Source: UBA1732 sp045114235
GTDB lineage: Bacteria > Verrucomicrobiota > Lentisphaeria > Victivallales > UBA1829
Assembly: GCA_045114235.1 (NCBI GenBank)
Contig: JBGUKB010000103.1
Coordinates: 1 to 13,943, forward strand
Length of the DNA stretch: 13,943 nucleotides
Direction of reading: 5' to 3'
In this document: positions 5,528 through 13,943 of the stretch, piece by piece
How the letters are laid out: every line of letters starts with the position of its first letter
Position numbering within the stretch: the stretch's first letter is position 1
Made by a program: the position numbers and the translations under genes
The notes under the pieces: generated by a model
The model's input: the letters and a program-made list of their open reading frames with translations, nothing else
Database searches by the model: none
What the model was told of the DNA's origin: nothing

Positions 5528-7398
5528 GCAAGAAGTATGCCCATTTCTCCGAAGACCATTTCCTCTGCGTCATCAAGGAAGCGGTCGGCTCGGATGCGGA
5601 TCCGGTCGGTCTTCACGTTGTCAAGCGGGATCAGCTGCGGCACGGGGTTGGACTTCACGTTGGAGAATTCGCGGTCCGCCGCCTTCACCCATTTGCCGTC
5701 CTGCTGGATCTCGATGGTGCAGCGGTCGGGTGTGCCGAGCGGAGCGCCCGCGGCGGGCGTGAAGACGAAGCCGGAGATGGCATTGTCGCGGGAAACGGGG
5801 AATTCGAGATAGCGGAGCGGGTGCATCGGGGTGAACTGGCTGGCCGGATTGACTTCGAGTTTGCGGTAGTTCGGGAGCGAACGGATGTCGTTCTCCTGCA
5901 CGGCGGAGCCGACGCCGATGAGGTGTTCCGGCGCGAGGTAGCCGGAGAATTTCAGCGCCTTGACCGTGCCGGAAGATTCGGTGATACGGATGCGGATCGC
6001 GTCGCACTCCTGCGTCGGGATGGGACGGAGACGCTTGAGCCCGATCGCCTGACCTTTGAGCACGGTTTCCCATTTGCCACCCTTGCGGACATCGACCTCG
6101 TAGCTGGAGACGAGTTCGCCCTGCGTGGCGGAGAGGAATTCGGCGATCTTGAGGAAATTGAGCTTTTTCGTGCCGCCGAATTCGACCATTCCGACACCGT
6201 TTTCCAGAACCGAGTTCGAGGCGGTCAGCTTGACCTCGTCGCCGAAGACCTTGTTTTCGTACAGCGAGTCGATGGCGGCCTTGAACTCCTTCAGGCGCTT
6301 CACGTCGTTCTCGTGGATGAGGCCTCGTTTGTCCGGCGCCATGCCGAGGTTCATATACGCCCCGCAGCCGACCGAGCGCAGATAGATGCGGACGAGGTGC
6401 GCCACGCTCTTCTGGTTGTTGTCGTCGTAGGCGTGGTAGAACCAGTTCGGGCGGAACGCCACGTCGCAGTCGCCGGGCATGTAGAACACGCCGTCCTTTT
6501 TGCCGTTCGGGTTGTCGGCGAAATCGCAGAAGCCAGGCATGGGTTCGCCCTGCTGTCCCCACGGCGCGCGCGGCGTCCAGGAGCCGAAGCTTTCCTCGCC
6601 CGCGAAGCCCTGTTCGTTGCCGATCCAGCGCACGTCCGGGCCGACATCGCTGAAGATCGACACGCCGGGCTGGAGCTCGCGCACGAGCTGCCAGGTGTGG
6701 ATCCAGTCGTAGTACGTGCGATGGTCGATGTTGCGGCGTTCGCGCGCGCCGCCGTAGTAGCCGTCGCCGCCGTTCGCGCCGTCGAGGAAGAGCTCGAACG
6801 CCGGGCCGTAGTTGGTCAGGATCTCGCGGAGCTGTTCCTGGAAGACCGGCAGATAGTCGGGCGTGCCGTACTTGGCGTTGTTGCGGTCCCACGGCGAAAC
6901 GTAGAACCCGACGTCGAGGCCGTATTTGCGGCAGGCGTCCGCCATTTCCTTCACGTAGTCGCCCTTGCCGTCGCGGAATTTCGTTTTCGTGATGTTGTGC
7001 TCCGTCGTTTTGGTCGGCCACAGGCACAGGCCGTCGTGGTGCTTGCAGACGATGATGATGCCGGTGATGCCGCCGTCCTTGCACGCCTTCACGATCTGTT
7101 CGGCGTCAAATTCGGTCGGGGCGAAGCGTTGAGGATCCTCGTCGCCGTAGCCCCATTCCTTGTCGTAGAACGTGTTCGGACCGAAGTGCAGGATCGCGTA
7201 GATGTCGTGGTCGCCGCGCTTCAGAATGCGTTCGGAGGGAGCGCGCCCGGCGTTGAATTTGGAGAGGATGGGGAAGTTCTTCTGAACTTCGGCGTCCGGA
7301 TGCATGAACTGCGCGTCGGCCGCGAGGACGGCGGCGGAGAAGAGGATCGGGGCGGACAGCGCGAGCAGCGCGGCGGTGTGTTTGAGCGTGGTGAACAT
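5521..7398 (-). CDS. Exported GH29 alpha-L-fucosidase-like glycoside hydrolase
   Basis: This 625-residue protein is predicted to release alpha-linked L-fucose from glycans outside the cytoplasm. A signal peptide is clear: MFTTLKH, a hydrophobic core, and a likely cut after AAVLA. The GH29 barrel follows, with CKHHDGLCLWPTK near residue 105 and ELFLDGANGG, whose Asp206 is the expected nucleophile of the retaining mechanism. The C-terminal part (about 490-625) has the look of a discoidin-like (F5/8 type C) carbohydrate-binding domain. Two ATG codons compete; the one at 7398 is chosen because GGAG lies nine bases before it and because the signal peptide begins best there, while the ATG at 7413 has no ribosome site. 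It is separated from the upstream GH2 gene by a terminator, so it has its own promoter. Activity on fucose is inferred from family only. Confidence 0.9.
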   Translation of the reverse strand: MFTTLKHTAALLALSAPILFSAAVLAADAQFMHPDAEVQKNFPILSKFNAGRAPSERILKRGDHDIYAILHFGPNTFYDKEWGYGDEDPQRFAPTEFDAEQIVKACKDGGITGIIIVCKHHDGLCLWPTKTTEHNITKTKFRDGKGDYVKEMADACRKYGLDVGFYVSPWDRNNAKYGTPDYLPVFQEQLREILTNYGPAFELFLDGANGGDGYYGGARERRNIDHRTYYDWIHTWQLVRELQPGVSIFSDVGPDVRWIGNEQGFAGEESFGSWTPRAPWGQQGEPMPGFCDFADNPNGKKDGVFYMPGDCDVAFRPNWFYHAYDDNNQKSVAHLVRIYLRSVGCGAYMNLGMAPDKRGLIHENDVKRLKEFKAAIDSLYENKVFGDEVKLTASNSVLENGVGMVEFGGTKKLNFLKIAEFLSATQGELVSSYEVDVRKGGKWETVLKGQAIGLKRLRPIPTQECDAIRIRITESSGTVKALKFSGYLAPEHLIGVGSAVQENDIRSLPNYRKLEVNPASQFTPMHPLRYLEFPVSRDNAISGFVFTPAAGAPLGTPDRCTIEIQQDGKWVKAADREFSNVKSNPVPQLIPLDNVKTDRIRIRADRFLDDAEEMVFGEMGILLAE

Positions 7399-7407
7399 GA
7401 CTGTGAA

Positions 7408-7412
7408 CTCCA
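7408..7412 (-). promoter_or_regulatory. Ribosome binding site deciding the GH29 start
   Basis: TGGAG on the minus strand lies nine bases before the ATG at 7398. It overlaps the alternative ATG at 7413, which itself has no Shine-Dalgarno-like sequence upstream. This favours 7398 as the start codon. Confidence 0.5.
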
Positions 7413-7442
7413 TTTGAGGTAAGATTGCGTGTTTTTAGAAAA

Positions 7443-7482
7443 AATAGGATTTATAAGATTTATAAGTCCTATCTATCCTATT
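7443..7482. promoter_or_regulatory. AT-rich GH29 promoter region with inverted and tandem repeats
   Basis: AATAGGAT (7443-7450) and ATCCTATT (7475-7482) form a perfect 8-bp inverted repeat with a 24-base spacer. Inside lies a tandem pair of GATTTATAA (7448-7456 and 7457-7465), which on the minus strand gives two TATAAA copies usable as -10 boxes. A further -10-like TATAGT lies at 7542-7537. No convincing -35 box pairs with any of them. The region is 45-84 bases before the GH29 start and is probably its regulatory region. The rest of 7399-7601 shows nothing I can name apart from the short T-rich tandem near 7581-7601. Confidence 0.4.
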
Positions 7483-7601
7483 GGTGCGAGGGGAAACGAG
7501 GCGGAAGAGCGAATTTCTTTTCTCTGATGTCTCTGGACTATACTGTACTTTTTTTCGGAGGGAATGCAAGACGGACGCAGGTATTTTTCGGTGTTTTTCG
7601 G

Positions 7602-7637
7602 AAAAAAAGACGTTAAAACACGTGATGGATACGTTGT

Positions 7638-7643
<6 letters not shown>
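7602..7643 (-). terminator. Intrinsic terminator of the GH2-galE operon
   Basis: On the minus strand CGTTAAA (7643-7637) pairs with TTTAACG (7617-7611). The stem continues inward by five more pairs across two single-base bulges, closing a loop of about seven bases. TCTTTTTTT (7610-7602) follows directly, as expected for a U-tract. The stem overlaps the TAA stop of the second GH2 gene. It would end the transcript before the GH29 gene. Confidence 0.75.
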
Positions 7644-10103
<2,460 letters not shown>

Positions 10104-10152
10104 TTTCAGCCTCGTTATCAGCAAATGTTCAATAGCAGGGAAAGCCGAAGTC

Positions 10153-10524
10153 TTAACCGGTGTATCCTCCAATGTGAACAACGATAGTCAGCAAGCCCTG
10201 AATGATAATGTTTGCATTAAAAATAAAGCAGGATACTCCCAGCTGACGGGTCATGCGGGAACTTTCGGATAGCACGCTCAAGTAGATCAGGCCGAACACC
10301 AGCAGAACAAGCGGAGAGAAAAAAAAGAGCGCCCGCAGGCCCCCGACAATGGCTCCGGAATCGCAGCAAAGGCACAACAGGACAAGAACCGAATGGAGCA
10401 ATATCAGAATGCCCAATGGCAGCATACGCCCGCGTATTTCCCGATGGGCGCACCAAATCGCAGTAAGGATCAACGCCGTGAGCCAGTCCGCCGCAATCCC
10501 TATAACCAGTACCGGATCAATCAT
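10153..10524 (-). CDS. Small four-helix membrane protein, unknown function
   Basis: I do not recognise this 123-residue protein. It is very hydrophobic, with likely membrane helices at about residues 4-24, 36-54, 63-85 and 97-118. Short polar turns separate them: a basic one with HREIRGR (27-33) and another with SESSRMTRQ (86-94), which would put both loops in the cytoplasm with both termini outside. Cys51, Cys53 and Cys54 cluster at the end of helix two. No enzyme or transporter motif is visible. AGGA lies ten bases before the ATG. It sits on the same strand between galE (131 bases upstream) and the second GH2 gene (49 bases downstream), so it is probably co-transcribed. Its GC content is lower than that of its neighbours, about 54% by hand count over 10201-10500, which may mark a recent arrival. 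Confidence 0.65.
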   Translation of the reverse strand: MIDPVLVIGIAADWLTALILTAIWCAHREIRGRMLPLGILILLHSVLVLLCLCCDSGAIVGGLRALFFFSPLVLLVFGLIYLSVLSESSRMTRQLGVSCFIFNANIIIQGLLTIVVHIGGYTG

Positions 10525-10587
10525 GTCATCTGTTTCCTATGTTGTCGTTTTCCAAGTCCGGACGGCGGAACTACGGTTGATTCGGAG

Positions 10588-10634
10588 ACCGGGGCAGTCG
10601 TCCCGAACGTGCGGCAGCCGCCCCGGTATTTTTT
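10588..10634 (+). terminator. Terminator-like hairpin, plus-strand orientation
   Basis: ACCGGGGC (10588-10595) and GCCCCGGT (10620-10627) form a perfect 8-bp stem with a 24-base loop that can add a small inner stem. ATTTTTT follows on the plus strand (10628-10634). In minus-strand reading, the direction of the neighbouring genes, the hairpin is preceded by A residues and has no U-tract. It would therefore stop antisense transcripts better than the galE transcript, or act as a partial terminator or mRNA 3'-end hairpin between galE and the membrane gene. Confidence 0.45.
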
Positions 10635-10654
10635 ACCTCATAGGAGGCAGGGTA

Positions 10655-11671
10655 TTACTTGTTGAACCCGTTCGGGTTGTTCTTCTGCCAGTTCCAGGAG
10701 TCGCGGCACATGTCCTCCAGCCCGAACTCCGCCTTCCAGCCGAGGACCTTTTCGCTCTTGGCGGGGGTGGAGTAGCAGGTGGCGAGGTCGCCGGGACGGC
10801 GATCGACGAGCTGGTAGGGGATCTTGATGCCGTTGGCCTTCTCGAACGCCTTCACCATGTCGAGCACGCTGTAGCCGACGCCGGTGCCGAGGTTGAACAC
10901 GAATTCGCCCTTGTTGTCCTGCATGAAGTCGATAGCGGCGACGTGTCCGCGCGCGAGGTCGACCACGTGGATGTAGTCGCGTACGCCGGTCCCGTCCGGG
11001 GTGTCGTAGTCGCTGCCGAAGACGTTCAGGTGGTCGCGGCGGCCGACGGCAACCTGGGAGATGAACGGCATGAGGTTGTTCGGGATGCCGCGCGGGTCTT
11101 CGCCGATGAGGCCGCTCGAATGCGCGCCGACGGGGTTGAAGTAGCGGAGCAGGACCACGGTGAACTCGGGATCGGCCTTGGCGAGGTCGCGGAGGATCTG
11201 TTCGGACATGTACTTGGTCCAGCCGTAGGGATTGGTGCAGCCGCCGGTGATGCTGTCCTCGGCGAGCGGCATCTTGTTCGCGCCGTTGTAGACCGTGGCG
11301 GAGGAGGAGAACACGATCTTCTTGGAGTTGAACTTGCGGAGCGTCTCGGCGAGCGTGATCGTGGAGTTCAGGTTGTTGTCGTAGTATTCCAGCGGCTTCG
11401 CGACGGATTCGCCGACCGCCTTCAGCCCGGCGAAGTGGATGGTGCAGTCGATCTTGTGCTCGGTGAAGATGCGTTCGAGCGCGGCGCGGTCGCGCACGTC
11501 GGCCTCGTAGAACACGACCTTCTTCCCGGTGATCTTTTCGACGCGGTTCAGGGACTCCGCGTTGGAGTTGTCGAGGTTGTCGATGACGACCACGTCCATG
11601 CCCTTGTTGAGGAGTTCGACGCAGGTGTGGCTTCCGATGTATCCGGCTCCGCCGGTGACTAAGATTTTCAT
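10655..11671 (-). CDS. galE: UDP-glucose 4-epimerase
   Basis: This 338-residue cytoplasmic, NAD-dependent short-chain dehydrogenase/reductase interconverts UDP-galactose and UDP-glucose in the Leloir pathway. The Rossmann motif GGAGYIG is at residues 7-13, and the catalytic residues Ser124, Tyr149 and Lys153 (in NPYGWTK) fall at exactly the E. coli GalE numbers. Length is also standard. The ATG at 11671 is preceded by AAAGGA at good spacing. It follows the beta-galactosidase-like gene by only 27 bases on the same strand, so the two are surely co-transcribed. This fits use of galactose freed by the enzyme upstream, though GalE also supplies UDP-galactose for cell-surface glycans. No galK or galT is present in the window. 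Confidence 0.97.
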   Translation of the reverse strand: MKILVTGGAGYIGSHTCVELLNKGMDVVVIDNLDNSNAESLNRVEKITGKKVVFYEADVRDRAALERIFTEHKIDCTIHFAGLKAVGESVAKPLEYYDNNLNSTITLAETLRKFNSKKIVFSSSATVYNGANKMPLAEDSITGGCTNPYGWTKYMSEQILRDLAKADPEFTVVLLRYFNPVGAHSSGLIGEDPRGIPNNLMPFISQVAVGRRDHLNVFGSDYDTPDGTGVRDYIHVVDLARGHVAAIDFMQDNKGEFVFNLGTGVGYSVLDMVKAFEKANGIKIPYQLVDRRPGDLATCYSTPAKSEKVLGWKAEFGLEDMCRDSWNWQKNNPNGFNK

Positions 11672-11698
11672 ATTCAGTATCCTTTTTTTGTGACGGTG

Positions 11699-13885
11699 TT
11701 ATTTCGCAGTGGTGGTGAAGAGGGCTTTGTGCTGTCCGACCTTGCGTCCGTTGCTGTAGCCGACGGCGGTGAACTCGTCGTACTGTCCGCCGCGCGCGTC
11801 CTCGCTGAACGGCACGGCGTCGAATTTCCAGACGACATTGTTGATGGTGTCGGTGGGTGCGTCGAGGGTCTGGACCAGCTTCTTGTTCTGATACAGCTCG
11901 ACCTTTTCGGCGTTGGAGAACACGGTGATGGCGATGTCCGGGGTATCACGTTTCTCCCAGCGGGTTGACATGATATGGACTTCGTTTTCGGGGTTCCAGA
12001 CGCACTTGTAGAAATAGAACGCGTCCTTCTTCGTCTTGCGGTCGCGGGTCACGAGGCCCTTGTCGTTGATGCCGGGGGTGTCGCCTTCGTTGCGGCTGCC
12101 GACCGCGAAATCGAAGAGGATCCAGAGGGAGGTGTAGGTGAGGCGGCGTCCTTCGGGCGTGCCTGCGATCTTGTTCCAGGAGTAGATGTGGCCGAGCGTC
12201 TGGTATTCCTCGGGGTGGAGCCATCCGCCGGTGTCGTTGCTGGTGCCGGTCCTGTTGTTCTTGCTGCCGGGGTGGAGCGTCATGAAGTCGGAATTGTGCT
12301 GGAACGGGTTTCCGCCGTAGCCGTACTCGGTGATGCCGTGGAGATAGAACTTGGCGAGGACCTGGGTGTCGGTCACGCCGTCCTTCGTGTGTTCGAAGTC
12401 GGTGCGTGAGTACCAACCGGGATAGGTGTTGTTGCCGAACCAGTCGGAAATGAGGCCGTTGCTTGCGCCGTTGCGGACTTCCTGTTCGCGTTCGACGTGG
12501 CCGACGGGGCGGTAGGGGTCGAGACGGCGGGCGAGGGTGTAGGCGTCGTTATGCACGCGGACGCATTCCTCGCCGCTCCAGGAGTAGAAGATCTCGTTGG
12601 AGAGGCCCCAGAGGATGATGCTGGGGTGGTTGTAGAGGTTCACGATCATGTCGCGCGTGAACTGCATCACGTTCTTCTCGAAGGCGGGCGTGTTCGTGAA
12701 GCCGTTGACCCACGGGATCTCGGTCTGGCACATCATGCCGATGCGGTCGTAGTCGGCGAATTCCTTCACGTTGTGGGGATAGTGGGCGCAGCGGAGCCAG
12801 TTGAACCCGAGCTCGAGCATGATCTCCTGGTCGCGCTTGCGGTCCTCGTCGGTCATGGCGACGGCGACGCCGGGCGCGTCCTGATGATAGGAGACGCCGC
12901 GGAGGCTGACCTTCTTGCCGTTGAGGCGCAGGAGGTTGTCCTTCGCGCTGTAGGGCAGGGCGATGTCGCGGAATCCGTACGGGATGGTGATGCGGTCGAG
13001 CTCGCTGCCGTCATCCAGCGCGAGCGCCACGTCGACCGTGTAGAGGTACGGGTTTTCCTTGCCCTGCCAGAGCACCGGGTCCTTGAAGGTGTATTCGCGG
13101 TAGAACGCGTTGCCGCCGGGGGCGACGGCGAGCGGGCTGGTCTCAGTCAGGACTACGCCGCCGTCCTTGTCCTTCAGGGTGGTGGTCACGGTCGTGCCGG
13201 CGGTGATCTCCTTGCTGAACACGGAAGCGGCGATGCCGAAGCGGACCTGATCCGCCTTGATTGAGAGCGGGATCACGTGCATCTTGTCGATGCCGTACAC
13301 CTGCGGATCGAAATAGACGTTGCCGCTGAGCAGGTAGGCGCGGCCGTAGACGCCGTTGCAGAAATTGAAGTCGCCGCTGTTCGGGATCATGTTGTTGTCG
13401 ATGCGGTTGTTCGTGTGGATCGTGACCTCGTTATGCCCCGCCTTGAGGCCGTCGAGTTTCACGGCGAACGGCGTGTAGCCGCACCAGTTCTTGTGAAGGA
13501 GCGTGCCGTTCAGGGAGACTTCGGCGGTCTGGCCGACTTCTTCGAACTGGATGATGTAGTCCTTCTCCAGGTCGGATTCCTTCACGTCGAGCGCGTAGCG
13601 GTAGTAGCCGTCGCCGCGTTCGAGCGGGATCGTGCCGGTGCCGTTCGTGGCGTTCATGGTGTGGGGGAGGGTGACCTGCGCGTAGTCGGGATCGTTCCGG
13701 CGCTTGAAGTCGAGCGTTTTGATCTCCTGGACGGATGCCGTGACAGGTTTGAACTGCGGCGCGGCGGCCGCTGTTTCTTCGACATGGTCGGTGGCGCATC
13801 CCTGGTTCATGGCTCCGGCGAGCACGGCGGCCGTGCCGAGGAGGGCGAAGGCGGAAAGCCCGCGGCGGAAGAATCGAGCGTTCAT
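11699..13885 (-). CDS. Exported GH2 beta-galactosidase-like enzyme
   Basis: This 728-residue protein should cleave beta-linked galactose or a similar sugar by the retaining GH2 mechanism. Domain order is an N-terminal sugar-binding jelly-roll (GDGYYRY, EVSLNGTLL), an immunoglobulin-like domain, a TIM barrel opening RGVSYHQD with NWLRCAHYPH, and a C-terminal beta domain with VELYQNKKLV. The acid/base is Glu431 in GLSNEIF and the nucleophile Glu520 in GITEYGYGG. The N-terminus has paired arginines, a hydrophobic core and then NQGC. It is a signal peptide, but whether Sec, Tat or lipoprotein type is unclear because the residues before the Cys do not fit a normal lipobox. The ATG at 13885 has AAAGGA seven bases upstream. 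It is the first visible gene of the operon with galE. Confidence 0.94.
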   Translation of the reverse strand: MNARFFRRGLSAFALLGTAAVLAGAMNQGCATDHVEETAAAAPQFKPVTASVQEIKTLDFKRRNDPDYAQVTLPHTMNATNGTGTIPLERGDGYYRYALDVKESDLEKDYIIQFEEVGQTAEVSLNGTLLHKNWCGYTPFAVKLDGLKAGHNEVTIHTNNRIDNNMIPNSGDFNFCNGVYGRAYLLSGNVYFDPQVYGIDKMHVIPLSIKADQVRFGIAASVFSKEITAGTTVTTTLKDKDGGVVLTETSPLAVAPGGNAFYREYTFKDPVLWQGKENPYLYTVDVALALDDGSELDRITIPYGFRDIALPYSAKDNLLRLNGKKVSLRGVSYHQDAPGVAVAMTDEDRKRDQEIMLELGFNWLRCAHYPHNVKEFADYDRIGMMCQTEIPWVNGFTNTPAFEKNVMQFTRDMIVNLYNHPSIILWGLSNEIFYSWSGEECVRVHNDAYTLARRLDPYRPVGHVEREQEVRNGASNGLISDWFGNNTYPGWYSRTDFEHTKDGVTDTQVLAKFYLHGITEYGYGGNPFQHNSDFMTLHPGSKNNRTGTSNDTGGWLHPEEYQTLGHIYSWNKIAGTPEGRRLTYTSLWILFDFAVGSRNEGDTPGINDKGLVTRDRKTKKDAFYFYKCVWNPENEVHIMSTRWEKRDTPDIAITVFSNAEKVELYQNKKLVQTLDAPTDTINNVVWKFDAVPFSEDARGGQYDEFTAVGYSNGRKVGQHKALFTTTAK

Positions 13886-13902
13886 GGTAGGATCCTTTCT
13901 GA

Positions 13903-13915
13903 CCTCGTTTCGAGG
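13903..13915. repeat. Short palindrome before the first GH2 gene
   Basis: CCTCG and CGAGG flank a three-base centre, 18-30 bases before the ATG at 13885 and just upstream of its ribosome site. It could be a small leader hairpin or an operator. Only 58 bases of upstream DNA are in the window, so the promoter itself cannot be judged. Confidence 0.3.
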
Positions 13916-13943
13916 CGGATTTGTTCATGTTTCCGATTTCAGT

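Noticed and set aside
5821..7422. A 533-codon plus-strand open frame opposite the GH29 gene
   Set aside because: It mirrors the codons of the GH29 gene, is Val/Ala/Arg/Glu-rich with no recognisable domain, and has no plausible start context. Long antisense frames are common in GC-rich genes.
7581..7601. Tandem T-rich units GTATTTTTCGG and TGTTTTTCGG, considered as a repeat element
   Set aside because: Only two imperfect copies of about 10 bases in a T-rich stretch; chance is sufficient.
10349..11662. A 437-codon plus-strand open frame opposite galE
   Set aside because: It is the antisense shadow of galE, with a low-complexity Val/Gly/Asp/Glu product. It also spans the membrane gene and the intergenic hairpin.

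Overview
The window is GC-rich (60% or more in most genes) and densely coding, with two parts. The left part (1-4243) holds housekeeping and DNA-repair genes. The right part (4271-13885) is a minus-strand cluster for breaking down glycans. The organism is probably an uncultured member of the Planctomycetota-Verrucomicrobiota-Lentisphaerota-Kiritimatiellota (PVC) group, perhaps from a gut. The hints are exported GH2 and GH29 enzymes with no SusC/SusD-type genes beside them, a LacI-type regulator, lysine-rich protein tails, and a site before recN that resembles the LexA motif I recall for Verrucomicrobia. This placement is inference; there is no rRNA or other decisive marker.

Left part: nth (endonuclease III), a DUF374 lysophospholipid-acyltransferase-like gene and cinA (cut by the window edge) run on the minus strand. 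They are joined by two 4-base ATGA stop/start overlaps, so they look like one operon. A 269-base divergent promoter region (1798-2066) separates nth from recN on the plus strand. It holds promoter-like elements for both directions, a strong leader hairpin before nth, and an SOS-box-like palindrome (2016-2029) before recN. recN overlaps a GNAT acetyltransferase gene by another ATGA. That gene converges on the LacI-type regulator gene with only 27 bases between them.

Right part, in transcription order (high to low coordinates): an exported GH2 beta-galactosidase-like enzyme (13885-11699), galE (11671-10655), a four-helix small membrane protein of unknown function (10524-10153), a second exported GH2 enzyme (10103-7638), an intrinsic terminator (7643-7602), then an exported GH29 alpha-L-fucosidase-like enzyme (7398-5521) behind its own AT-rich promoter region, and finally the LacI-type regulator (5395-4271). 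The regulator's promoter overlaps a perfect 10-bp inverted repeat, a good candidate autoregulatory operator. Together the genes suggest removal of galactose- and fucose-type residues from a glycan outside the cytoplasm, with GalE linking UDP-galactose and UDP-glucose. The actual substrate cannot be read from the sequence.

I found no tRNA, rRNA, CRISPR array, insertion sequence, phage gene or clear new multi-gene system. The points most worth a second look are the basic tails on Nth and the LacI regulator, the altered HGQ-region motif in RecN, the SOS-like box, the paired inverted repeats at the lacI-type and GH29 promoters, and the unknown membrane protein inside the sugar operon.
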